A stretch of 64,000 nt of DNA from Strigamia acuminata (taxonomy: Eukaryota; Arthropoda; Chilopoda; Geophilomorpha; Linotaeniidae). Position 1 is the first letter of the stretch; every line of letters begins with the position of its first letter. Positions 56,541 to 64,000 of the stretch are shown in pieces. The notes beneath the pieces were generated by a model, which saw nothing but the letters and a program-made list of their open reading frames with translations, did not search any database and was not told the origin of the DNA. Location of the stretch: assembly GCA_949358305.1 (NCBI GenBank), contig OX442322.1, positions 8,618,001 through 8,682,000 of the forward strand, in the 5' to 3' direction. The position numbers and the translations under genes are program-made.

Positions 56541-57314
56541 TGTTGCGAGCACGTGCAACATGGATTTTTGCTATCGCAATAGCGGATTTGCTTTAATTGA
56601 TCAATTATTTAAGTTTGTGTTTAGTTAATAGTGCAGCTTAAGTTTTGGCTAAATGCTAAATGAATTTCGTGTAGTTTGTGAAGTGGGAGTGGTGAATTAC
56701 CTGATTTAAGCTGTCTTTCTTAAGGTAATCTTGTATCTTTTCTTTGATTCTTTGGAGTTTGACTGCTTGGATTCGTCCAAAGAGTCGCTGCTGTTAGTTC
56801 CTAAGTTAGTTCATTTATTTGAAACACTTTGTCTTAATTTATTACGGTTTTGTGCCTTTTGTAATGATTTTATACTCGAAACTGTGTATTTTCTTGTATA
56901 CGCTTTATCATTTTGTCACTAGAGGGACAATTCGCCTCTTGCGAGCGATTGTTGCCACTCGTTGCTAAGAGCCGCTGCTCTAATTGTTGTAGGTTGCGCA
57001 GCAACTACACTGACTTGTTATATAGTTTTTTCTAGTCCTAAGTTTGTTAATTTTCTCCTCTCTTTTCATGTAATGTTTTGATAGATTTTAACTTTACAAT
57101 AAATTCGTTTTTGTGTGCTAACTTGAGCACAATAGTATTGAATTATCCCAACATGTTCAGCAGCTCACTTTACAGGTTTCACATCAAGGTTTTTCCTGTA
57201 ATGGACTTTCTTCTTTGGGATTCTTCACAAGTTCTGGTAAATAGGGTTATTTATTTTAACCATTTTCTAATGTCTTCTAGAGTGCAACACGGTCTTCAAG
57301 CACTGCTAGAAGCA
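56541..57314 (+). repeat. LARD-4 3' LTR (774 bp)
   Basis: Uninterrupted copy of the LARD-4 LTR. Its length equals the two 5' fragments together, which confirms the LARD-5 nesting. It ends AGAAGCA, then aagt. Confidence 0.95.
57098..57103 (+). terminator. Poly(A) signal of LARD-4
   Basis: AATAAA followed by TTCGTTTTTGTGTGC inside the 3' LTR. Confidence 0.55.
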
Positions 57315-57801
57315 AAGTCTCCAATGTAAGTTTTAGAAACATCCAAGCAATGATTTGGGAGAATAGACTTTTGATCTTATCACAGTTGACTTAGCACAAA
57401 CACCACAAGACCAATGTCTCTGAATGTTCAGAAATAGTGTTTAAACCTTAGTAGAAGGCTCCAATGTAAGTTTTAGCAACATCCAAGCAATGATTTGGGA
57501 GAATAGACTTTTGATCTCATCACAGTTGACTTAGCACAAACACCACAAGACCAATGTCTCTGAATGTTCAGAAATAGTGTTTAAACCTTAGTAGAAGGCT
57601 CCAATGTAAGTTTTAGAAACATCCAAGCAATGATTTGGGAGAATAGACTTTTGATCTCATCACAGTTGACTTAGCACAAACACCACAAGACCAATGTCTC
57701 TGAATGTTCAGAAATAGTGTTTAAACCTTAGTAGAAGACTCCAATGTAAGTTTTAGAAACATCCAAGCAATGATTTGGGAGAATAGACTTTTGATCTCAT
57801 C
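57315..57801. repeat. 140-bp satellite array, block VI
   Basis: About 3.5 monomers between LARD-4 and BEL-A2, in phase with the earlier blocks. It stops at monomer position 49 (catc), where BEL-A2 begins. Confidence 0.97.
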
Positions 57802-59270
57802 TGTTGCAAACAACGTGGAATAATTTAGAAACTACTTTTATTGCCAATTTGTGTCTGAATAAATGTTTCCAAAGTGTGTTTTATTTTGCATAACATTTCA
57901 GTTTTTATTTACAGGATTTTTGCATTATTAAAATGTTTTTAGTGCTTTCAGATACTGATGTTTGATGAAATGTGATATTCCATTGTTTATTGCATTTATT
58001 TCTAGTGTTTATTGCGTGATTTTGTGTTACTTTATTCATTTTCTATCAATTTGTGTGATTTCGGGTGAAATTTGGTGCATTTGTCGTTAAACAGTTCACT
58101 AGTGTTATCGACGTGACGTCATATTTCAAGTTCTAGTTCGGTTTTTGTTCAAACTTCTAACCTTCCGTTTGGACGGAATTTTGATGGTTAGAATTGTTTT
58201 TGACATTGTTTTAGACTAATTTGGGGGTGATCTGTTGATTCGTGCACTCTAATTTCGTCCCGGAACAGCCGTTTTTCTGCTACGAGCGATCGTGACGGAC
58301 CCCGCATGTGCGTTGCCGTCCAAGATCGTTTCGTTCGGTTTGCGGTTGATTTCAAGTGTTCTTTCATTAAAACGTGTCTTGTTTGCGGGAAATTACATTT
58401 CCTGAACTTATTTACTTATTCCAAAGTGTTTACATAAGTTATTTCTTGTGTTGAAATTCAAACCTTGTGTTTTGCCGCCAATGTAGAGTTTACCGGACGC
58501 CATGTTGGATTTTGCCGATGATTTGTAAATCTTTCATGTCGTTTTGTTTTTATATCTCAATTGGTGTTTGTACTATTTAGTTTTAGTGTATTTCAATGCA
58601 AAATCTTTACTTATTTGGTTTTGTGTATGACTTTGAATTCAAACTTGATGATTATGTCATTTTGCTTGTCTTTGATTGGTTAGGCCCAATTGTCTGCCTA
58701 GCAATCACTGTTTTCGCTGTTTTCTCATTGTTTTGATTAACGAATCTTGTTGTTACGATAGACTTTATTATTCCTGAGTTTTTTGTGCTCATTTTGAGTT
58801 ATTACACATTATTTTTAGTACATTTCTCGTAATTTGTTGTCTTTGCTTGAAATTGCATTTCCTCCGTTTCCATGTCAACGGAGTATTTCTTTATTGTAAT
58901 TTGCCAACAATTGGTTTGGCGTGTGCCATCCTATTATAATGTGTAATTATTGAGTTGCCATTTTATATTTGATTAAAATAGTCGTGTTAATGTTAACTCT
59001 TGTATTTTCTGCTTTTGACCCATTTCCAATGTGTCCTGAGTAGAGAACCATTTTTCCCAGACTGGCCAATGGATCAGCAAGCACTTGGATACCATGCAAA
59101 AGTGTTTCCAACAGTTAAACCTTCATGTAACAGGAGATTTTGAGGCGAATCAAGTGCATTTCCACACGGTACACGTACGAATTTCACTATACGATCGTTT
59201 GAGTTTGTTGGCGGGAGTTTCGAATCGCCACATCTCAGTTCTTCTCTGTTCCTGTTGACTGACCGCAACA
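57802..59270 (+). repeat. BEL-A2 5' LTR (1469 bp)
   Basis: TGTTGCAAACAACG...GACCGCAACA. It is visibly diverged from the BEL-A1 LTR (for example around 58090, 58870 and 58910-58940). No gene content. Confidence 0.95.
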
Positions 59271-59285
59271 TCGAATAAGAATTTT

Positions 59286-59303
59286 TGGTGCACGTGACCA
59301 TGG
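59286..59303 (+). other. Primer-binding site of BEL-A2 with overlapping ATG
   Basis: TGGTGCACGTGACCATGG. Compared with BEL-A1 (GACCAGGAT), an extra T here (GACCATGGAT) creates an ATG at 59300 in good initiation context. Confidence 0.65.
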
Positions 59304-59319
59304 ATTTCGTCTGCTTCTT

Positions 59320-60167
59320 GTGAGTTTTTTCCGGTTCATCTTTGATACGTTCAACCGTGCATCTGGTGCGATTGACGGAAAATACGTCCGTGAGTCGTCG
59401 TCTGCTAGAATGGTCGTCGTTCAACGTGGCAACAGCCACAACGGGGATTTATTTGGCGTCGATCATGAACATTTCTGTGCAAGCAACGAGATTCTTCGGT
59501 CGACATCTTGGATTACACAACGCGCTGTGCTGGAAAGCCGATTTGCCCCTGAAATAATTGCTTATTCTTGTGTTTTGCATTCAGTGCTTGTATTTCTAAG
59601 ATTTTGGTTGCATGAGGGTATTGTATTGGGTATTTCAAAGCTGTTTTTGCTGTTTCCTAAGCTAGTTTTGAGGGAAAATTCACTGAAAGTGTATTTTATT
59701 GTGAATTTTTCAAGTGCTTTCTTGAATTTTGTGCATGCATCTCCATATAACTGGCTTAACCAGGGGAGATTTAGATTTTTTGGAGTTAGAAACTGTTCAG
59801 TCTTTCATTGCAAGAGCTGTCAGTTATTATCGTGAAATTTTGATAGTCAACTTTGGTGACATTCGTTCAAAACGAATCGCCGAAGTATTTCAAACTTGTG
59901 CAGGACTTTTTGAGTCACGTTTTTAATACGTGATCAAGGTCGCTCGTTTGTTTTGGCATCCTTGATTGCTAAAACACTCGATATTCTTGTGTATTTTCAA
60001 GGTTTTTTGTCGTTTGGGCAAGAAAACTTTGAAAAATTCTGTTCTTTTAAAGTGAATGATTGTGAATTTTATTCTTTTCAAGTATAAAGTTTAAGTTATA
60101 TTCTTTTTAAGTTTAAAGCGAAGTGTTTTGTTGTTCAAAATATTATCTTCTGTTTCATAATTTACAG
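59320..60167 (+). other. Leader intron of BEL-A2 (848 nt, predicted)
   Basis: Donor CTT|GTGAGT, acceptor ATAATTTACAG|CC; the same length as in BEL-A1. Removing it joins the ATG at 59300 in frame to gag (seven codons, MDFVCFF, then REFE before the usual start Met). It contains the CACAACGCGCTG 12-mer at 59516-59527 and a 171-codon open stretch judged incidental. Confidence 0.6.
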
Positions 60168-60180
60168 CCGTGAATTTGAG

Positions 60181-63100
60181 ATGGAGAGAGATAGAGATAC
60201 AGAAACTTCCGAACGCGATTTACTCACTGTGGAGCAAATTGAAATACTAGAGACCAGGTGGGAAGCACAACTTTCATCTCTCAACGACTTGCTGTCTTTG
60301 TCGGAGAAGACGAGCGATCCAGGAGAGTTAGAAGCGCTTCTGCTTACTGCGAATCTGAAAGAGACACGCGTTGTAAATGGCCTGAACGAGCTTCAAGTCT
60401 ACTGTGAGCACGCGTTTTACCTTGAGAGTGTCGAGAAACTGGAATCATCACAAACGAGAGTGGAACTTCTCCGAAGAAGGTGGGAGGTTTCAAAGCGGTC
60501 TCTTCCAACCCTTGGAGGAAGACTCAACATGTCTACAGTTTCCGGTGCAAATACATCCCTGAATACTTCGACTTCTTTCCGCAAGAATTCCAAGTTGCCC
60601 AAACTTGAATCTGTAAAGTTTGACGGGGAGATAATCAAATACAAGACGTTTAAGAGCAACTTTGAAACTTCTGTTCATAATGACCCAGATCTGAGCAGTG
60701 TTGAAAAGTTGCAATACCTTCAAACTATGTGCACAGGTGAGGCTGCGGCTTTGATTTCCACCTTTCCTTTGATCGAGGAATCCTATGACTTGGCACGGGA
60801 AGAACTTGATCGTAACTATGGCGATGAGGATGCGCAACAGACGGCTCTCATCCAATCCATTCGAGACTTGAAGACTGTTTCAAGCATATACCCGACAAAG
60901 GTGTTGAAAGCAAATTTGACGAAAATTTCTTCAACAATACGACTTCTTGAGCAACTGAAGATTCCTGTACGGACATCTGGTGCATTTCTGATGCCGGACA
61001 TTCTTAGCAAGTTTCCTGCTCCAATGACTTTGCGTTTTTACCAAGTCCATGGACTGTCTTGCAAGAACATTTTGACTTTGCTTGACTTTTTTCAAAAGGA
61101 AGTAGCTATGGCAGAACGCACTGAAGCTGTTTCTCCATCTGAAAAAGCAAAGAAGGAAAAGTCTGAAGTTGAAAAGGCTAAAGTTAAAGGATCCATGACG
61201 GCTTGCACCGCGACGCAAGACTCAAAATCGTCTTCAAGCTCCAAAGTGAAGACAGAGTCGAGACAAGAGAACAAGTCTGCGAATTCCAAGGCACTCAAGT
61301 GCATTTTTTGTCAAGAAGACCATTTGAGCGGTTCTTGCAAAAAGGAGTTCGAAATCAATGCAAAGATTGAATTGATAAAGAAAAACAGACTTTGCTTTAA
61401 TTGTTTTCGAACAGGTCATCGCGTTGGTGACTGCAAAGTGAAGTTTTCCTGCAAGCATTGTGGCGGAAGACATCATTCAACCATTTGTAAGAAGTCTGAG
61501 GTGAACAATTCTCCAAGTCCGACAGAGAAGCCAAAGGAGTCGCAAGTGACCACACACGTCTCGTGCGCGATATCCACTTCTCTTCAACTTATGATTTTTG
61601 TTGCTGACCTCAAAACCAAATCTGGAGGTTCACACCACATCCGAGGCATGATTGACCCGGGTAGCCATCGGTCATTCATTACAACTGAACTGGTGAACCG
61701 ACTAAAACTGAAGAAGTGCGGCAGTATTTCTGCGACCACACAACGGTTCAACGATTCTATGCCTGCTGCCACTGATTACGACGTATACAACGTTACTCTT
61801 CAAAGCAAAAATGACGCACAAAACTTCAAATTATCAATGCTTTCAGTGGAAAATTTGCCGAAAGTGCAAGGCATTTTGAATGCATCGGTAATAGAAAAGG
61901 TGAAGAAGCTGAATCTTGAACTTGCCGAAGATCTGCCAGCCAAGACATCTCAAATAGACATTCTTTTGGGAGTTGATGCCTGGTGGAAAGTCATTAAAGA
62001 TGGCAAAAAGAAAATCAACGACGATCTTGGACTCATAAATACGTTATTTGGATGGGTGCTTATCGGAGCAGCCGGAAATACGGATTTATTCGAAGATGAA
62101 GCTGATTTGACTTCATGTTGTAATACTTGCAACATAGAAATCCATGAACAATTGGACAAACTTTGGAATTTAGAGGCAATTGGGATTAATGCTGGTGAAA
62201 AAGAATCCGATTTCACAAGAGATCGATTTGAAGCCACGACAAAACGTCTCGATGACGGAAGATACGAGGTGATGCTGCCTTTTAATGGACAAGAAACTGA
62301 CTTGGACTCAAACTGGGAGCTCGCACTTAACCAATTAGCCAACACATTGAAGAGAATCGACTCAAATGACGATTATAAGAAGCGATATGACGACTCAATG
62401 TGGCAATACATTGAAGAAAACCACGCTGAGGAAGTTCCAACTGAAGAACGGTTCCTAAAGAAAGGAATATATAACATTCCACATCATCCAGTGATCAAAG
62501 AGGACCGGGAAACAACGAAATTCAGAGTCGTATTCAATGCGTCGTCTGCGAAAAAAGGAAAACGCTCATTAAATGACTGCCTTTTTCCTGGACCATCTTT
62601 GAATCCAGATTTGATATTGGTGATGGTCAGATTCAGATTGTATTGCATTCCAATCATTGCTGACATTAAACAAGCATTCCTCCAAGTAATGATAAACCCC
62701 ACACATAGGAACTTTCTGCGTTTTTTGTGGGTCTCGAGGCAATATTTCAAGAACCCCTATTCGTGGAGAAATTTGTGGAATAATATTATGATTTTGAGGA
62801 TGATAGTCGTACCATTTGGAGTTATTTCCTCTCCTTTTCTCCTGTGCGCAACAATTCGGAAACAAGCTGATCAATACAAGGAGACACATCCGAAAGAAGT
62901 TGATGCACTGGACGCCGGGATATACATGGATGATTTAACTTCTGGAGGTGATCACACGACAGACACAACAAAGCATTGTGAAGAATTAAAAATGATTTTG
63001 GATGACGGGAAACTCCCACTTGTTAAATGGGCGACAGCCAATGAAAAGGTTTTCAATGACATCAAAGAAAAGGGATTTCACATGAGAAGTGACGAATTCT

Positions 63101-64000
63101 GTGAACAGGGAGTGATAAAAATGCTTGGAATCTTATGGGACACGCAAGAAGACGTCCTCATGTTCAGGATTCCACAAATGGACATTATTCCGAACACAAG
63201 ACGTGAAGTTCTCTCTTTGGTAGCCTCTATTTTCGACCCGATGGGACTCATTTCTCCAGTCGTTTTGAAAATGAGACTCCTTCTTCAAGACATTTGTCTA
63301 CGTACAAAGAACTGGGACGGAAGAATTTCGGACTCAGAAAAGCAAGAGATTGACGAATGGAGTCGAGACATCCAGAAATTAAAAGACTATAAGGTACCTC
63401 GATGGTTAGAAACCTATTCTAATGAAGAGTTGAGTATTGAAGTTTTCTGTGATGCCAGCACTAAAGCCTTTGGATGTGCAATTTTCATCGTCAACAACAA
63501 AGGAAAAAGAACTTTGCTACTCAGCAAATGTAGACTAGCCCCTGCAAAAAAGATTACCTTGCCTAGACTTGAATTAACTGCTGCGGTCGTTGGTGTACGG
63601 ATGTGTCAGTATTTGACAAATAACTTTCTGCCAGGTTATCCAATCAAAACCATTCAATATTTTTCTGATTCCACCATAACTTTGGCTTGGATAAATTCGA
63701 AGAAAAATGAGTGGAAGCCTTATGTTTCTAACCGCGTTCAGGAAATTGTTTCATCGTCTGACGCAAGCCAATGGTCACATATTCCGACAGAGTTCAATCC
63801 TGCAGATCTACTTACACGACCACACGATGCAAAAACATTAATGACAAATAAACTTTGGTGGAACGGCGTGGACGTTTCTAAAATCGAAAAAGTCGAGGTC
63901 GTGCAAGAAAAACTACCCGAAGAAGAAATAAAGATTGTGGTTATGAATGTTCAAGTTAAAGAAACGTTTTTGAGCAAATTTTTCAAAAGATTTCGCAACT
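60181..64000 (+). CDS. gag-pol: BEL/Pao Gag-Pol, partial at window end
   Basis: Collinear with BEL-A1: Gag, three zinc knuckles, DPGS protease, RT with YMDD (around 62923), RNase H with FCDAS and the NPADLLTR region near the end of the visible part. About 1273 codons are present with no stop found; the integrase is beyond the edge. There are a few conservative differences from BEL-A1 (for example T to I before YNIPHH, K to R before QYF, P to A before NEK). The start is the ATG matching BEL-A1; in this copy a spliced upstream ATG could extend it by 11 residues. Confidence 0.93.
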   Translation, partial: MERDRDTETSERDLLTVEQIEILETRWEAQLSSLNDLLSLSEKTSDPGELEALLLTANLKETRVVNGLNELQVYCEHAFYLESVEKLESSQTRVELLRRRWEVSKRSLPTLGGRLNMSTVSGANTSLNTSTSFRKNSKLPKLESVKFDGEIIKYKTFKSNFETSVHNDPDLSSVEKLQYLQTMCTGEAAALISTFPLIEESYDLAREELDRNYGDEDAQQTALIQSIRDLKTVSSIYPTKVLKANLTKISSTIRLLEQLKIPVRTSGAFLMPDILSKFPAPMTLRFYQVHGLSCKNILTLLDFFQKEVAMAERTEAVSPSEKAKKEKSEVEKAKVKGSMTACTATQDSKSSSSSKVKTESRQENKSANSKALKCIFCQEDHLSGSCKKEFEINAKIELIKKNRLCFNCFRTGHRVGDCKVKFSCKHCGGRHHSTICKKSEVNNSPSPTEKPKESQVTTHVSCAISTSLQLMIFVADLKTKSGGSHHIRGMIDPGSHRSFITTELVNRLKLKKCGSISATTQRFNDSMPAATDYDVYNVTLQSKNDAQNFKLSMLSVENLPKVQGILNASVIEKVKKLNLELAEDLPAKTSQIDILLGVDAWWKVIKDGKKKINDDLGLINTLFGWVLIGAAGNTDLFEDEADLTSCCNTCNIEIHEQLDKLWNLEAIGINAGEKESDFTRDRFEATTKRLDDGRYEVMLPFNGQETDLDSNWELALNQLANTLKRIDSNDDYKKRYDDSMWQYIEENHAEEVPTEERFLKKGIYNIPHHPVIKEDRETTKFRVVFNASSAKKGKRSLNDCLFPGPSLNPDLILVMVRFRLYCIPIIADIKQAFLQVMINPTHRNFLRFLWVSRQYFKNPYSWRNLWNNIMILRMIVVPFGVISSPFLLCATIRKQADQYKETHPKEVDALDAGIYMDDLTSGGDHTTDTTKHCEELKMILDDGKLPLVKWATANEKVFNDIKEKGFHMRSDEFCEQGVIKMLGILWDTQEDVLMFRIPQMDIIPNTRREVLSLVASIFDPMGLISPVVLKMRLLLQDICLRTKNWDGRISDSEKQEIDEWSRDIQKLKDYKVPRWLETYSNEELSIEVFCDASTKAFGCAIFIVNNKGKRTLLLSKCRLAPAKKITLPRLELTAAVVGVRMCQYLTNNFLPGYPIKTIQYFSDSTITLAWINSKKNEWKPYVSNRVQEIVSSSDASQWSHIPTEFNPADLLTRPHDAKTLMTNKLWWNGVDVSKIEKVEVVQEKLPEEEIKIVVMNVQVKETFLSKFFKRFRN

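Larger units (their letters stand above)
38694..57314 (+). mobile_element. LARD-4, older LARD hosting two nested elements
   Basis: The outer element is interrupted by LARD-5 in its 5' LTR and by BEL-C in its internal region. Without them its LTRs are both 774 bp (94 + 680 bp for the split one). The flanking duplication is aagg (38690-38693) against aagt (57315-57318), one mismatch; excision still restores a 140-bp monomer. The mismatch and the two later insertions both suggest it is the oldest complete element here. Its leader is nearly unrelated in sequence to the other LARDs, yet it keeps the ORF end and the motifs. Confidence 0.92.
57802..64000 (+). mobile_element. BEL-A2, second BEL/Pao copy, cut by window end
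   Basis: Same family as BEL-A1 but in plus orientation. The 5' LTR, primer-binding site, leader intron and gag-pol down to beyond RNase H are present; the integrase and 3' LTR lie outside. The target duplication should be catc (57798-57801) if the insertion is intact. The coding part is very close to BEL-A1 with no net indel over the first 2838 nt of gag-pol, while the LTR shows many differences and is 3 bp shorter. Confidence 0.94.

Noticed and set aside
57802-57863. AATAAA at 57858-57863 as poly(A) signal of BEL-A2
   Set aside because: It lies less than 60 bp from the LTR start, which would leave almost no U3; the position is implausible without transcript data.

Overview
This window is animal repeat DNA with no recognisable host gene. 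The gag-pol genes are of the BEL/Pao class, which is known only from metazoans. That, together with GT-AG introns, LTRs of 0.74-1.47 kb and a 140-bp satellite, points to an animal, probably an invertebrate; the species cannot be read from the sequence. It looks like a heterochromatic satellite array that has been invaded repeatedly by LTR retrotransposons.

Layout. Six blocks of one 140-bp tandem satellite (1-4281, 10265-10822, 19987-22382, 28341-31075, 36993-38693, 57315-57801; about 12 kb in all) are separated by LTR elements. In order these are: LARD-1 (4282-10264, minus), BEL-A1 (10823-19986, minus), LARD-2 (22383-28340, plus), LARD-3 (31076-36992, plus), LARD-4 (38694-57314, plus) and BEL-A2 (57802 to beyond the window end, plus). 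LARD-4 itself carries two nested elements: LARD-5 (38788-44629) inside its 5' LTR, and BEL-C (47759-54452) inside its internal region. Every element whose two ends are in the window has LTR pairs of equal length and a 4-bp target-site duplication (actt, cagt, gact, acct, aagg/aagt, gtgc, gagt). Removing each of the five complete elements that sit directly in the satellite restores exactly one 140-bp monomer.

Elements. BEL-A1 has an open 1750-codon gag-pol (Gag, three zinc knuckles, protease, RT with YMDD, RNase H, integrase) and LTRs that look identical, so it looks young and possibly competent. BEL-A2 is a second copy in the opposite orientation, cut by the window edge. BEL-C encodes only Gag and protease plus an unrecognised tail, between intact LTRs. 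The five 'LARD' elements (large retrotransposon derivatives, my working name) have no gag, RT or integrase. They consist of LTRs, a primer-binding site, a leader with a long unrecognised ORF, and about 3.7 kb of apparently non-coding DNA dense in short perfect hairpins. They share the primer-binding site, the 4-bp duplications and the pre-3'-LTR motif with the BEL elements, so they are probably mobilised by BEL-A-type proteins.

Most unusual signals: (1) a 44-nt GT-AG mini-intron of constant length in all LARD LTRs, whose removal would switch translation between two overlapping long frames; (2) a pyrimidine tract plus GGCCGGCAA, not a purine tract, immediately upstream of the 3' LTR in all three families; (3) a leader 12-mer, CACAACGC(A/G)(A/C)TG, shared by otherwise dissimilar leaders; (4) insertions clustered in two short parts of the satellite monomer.
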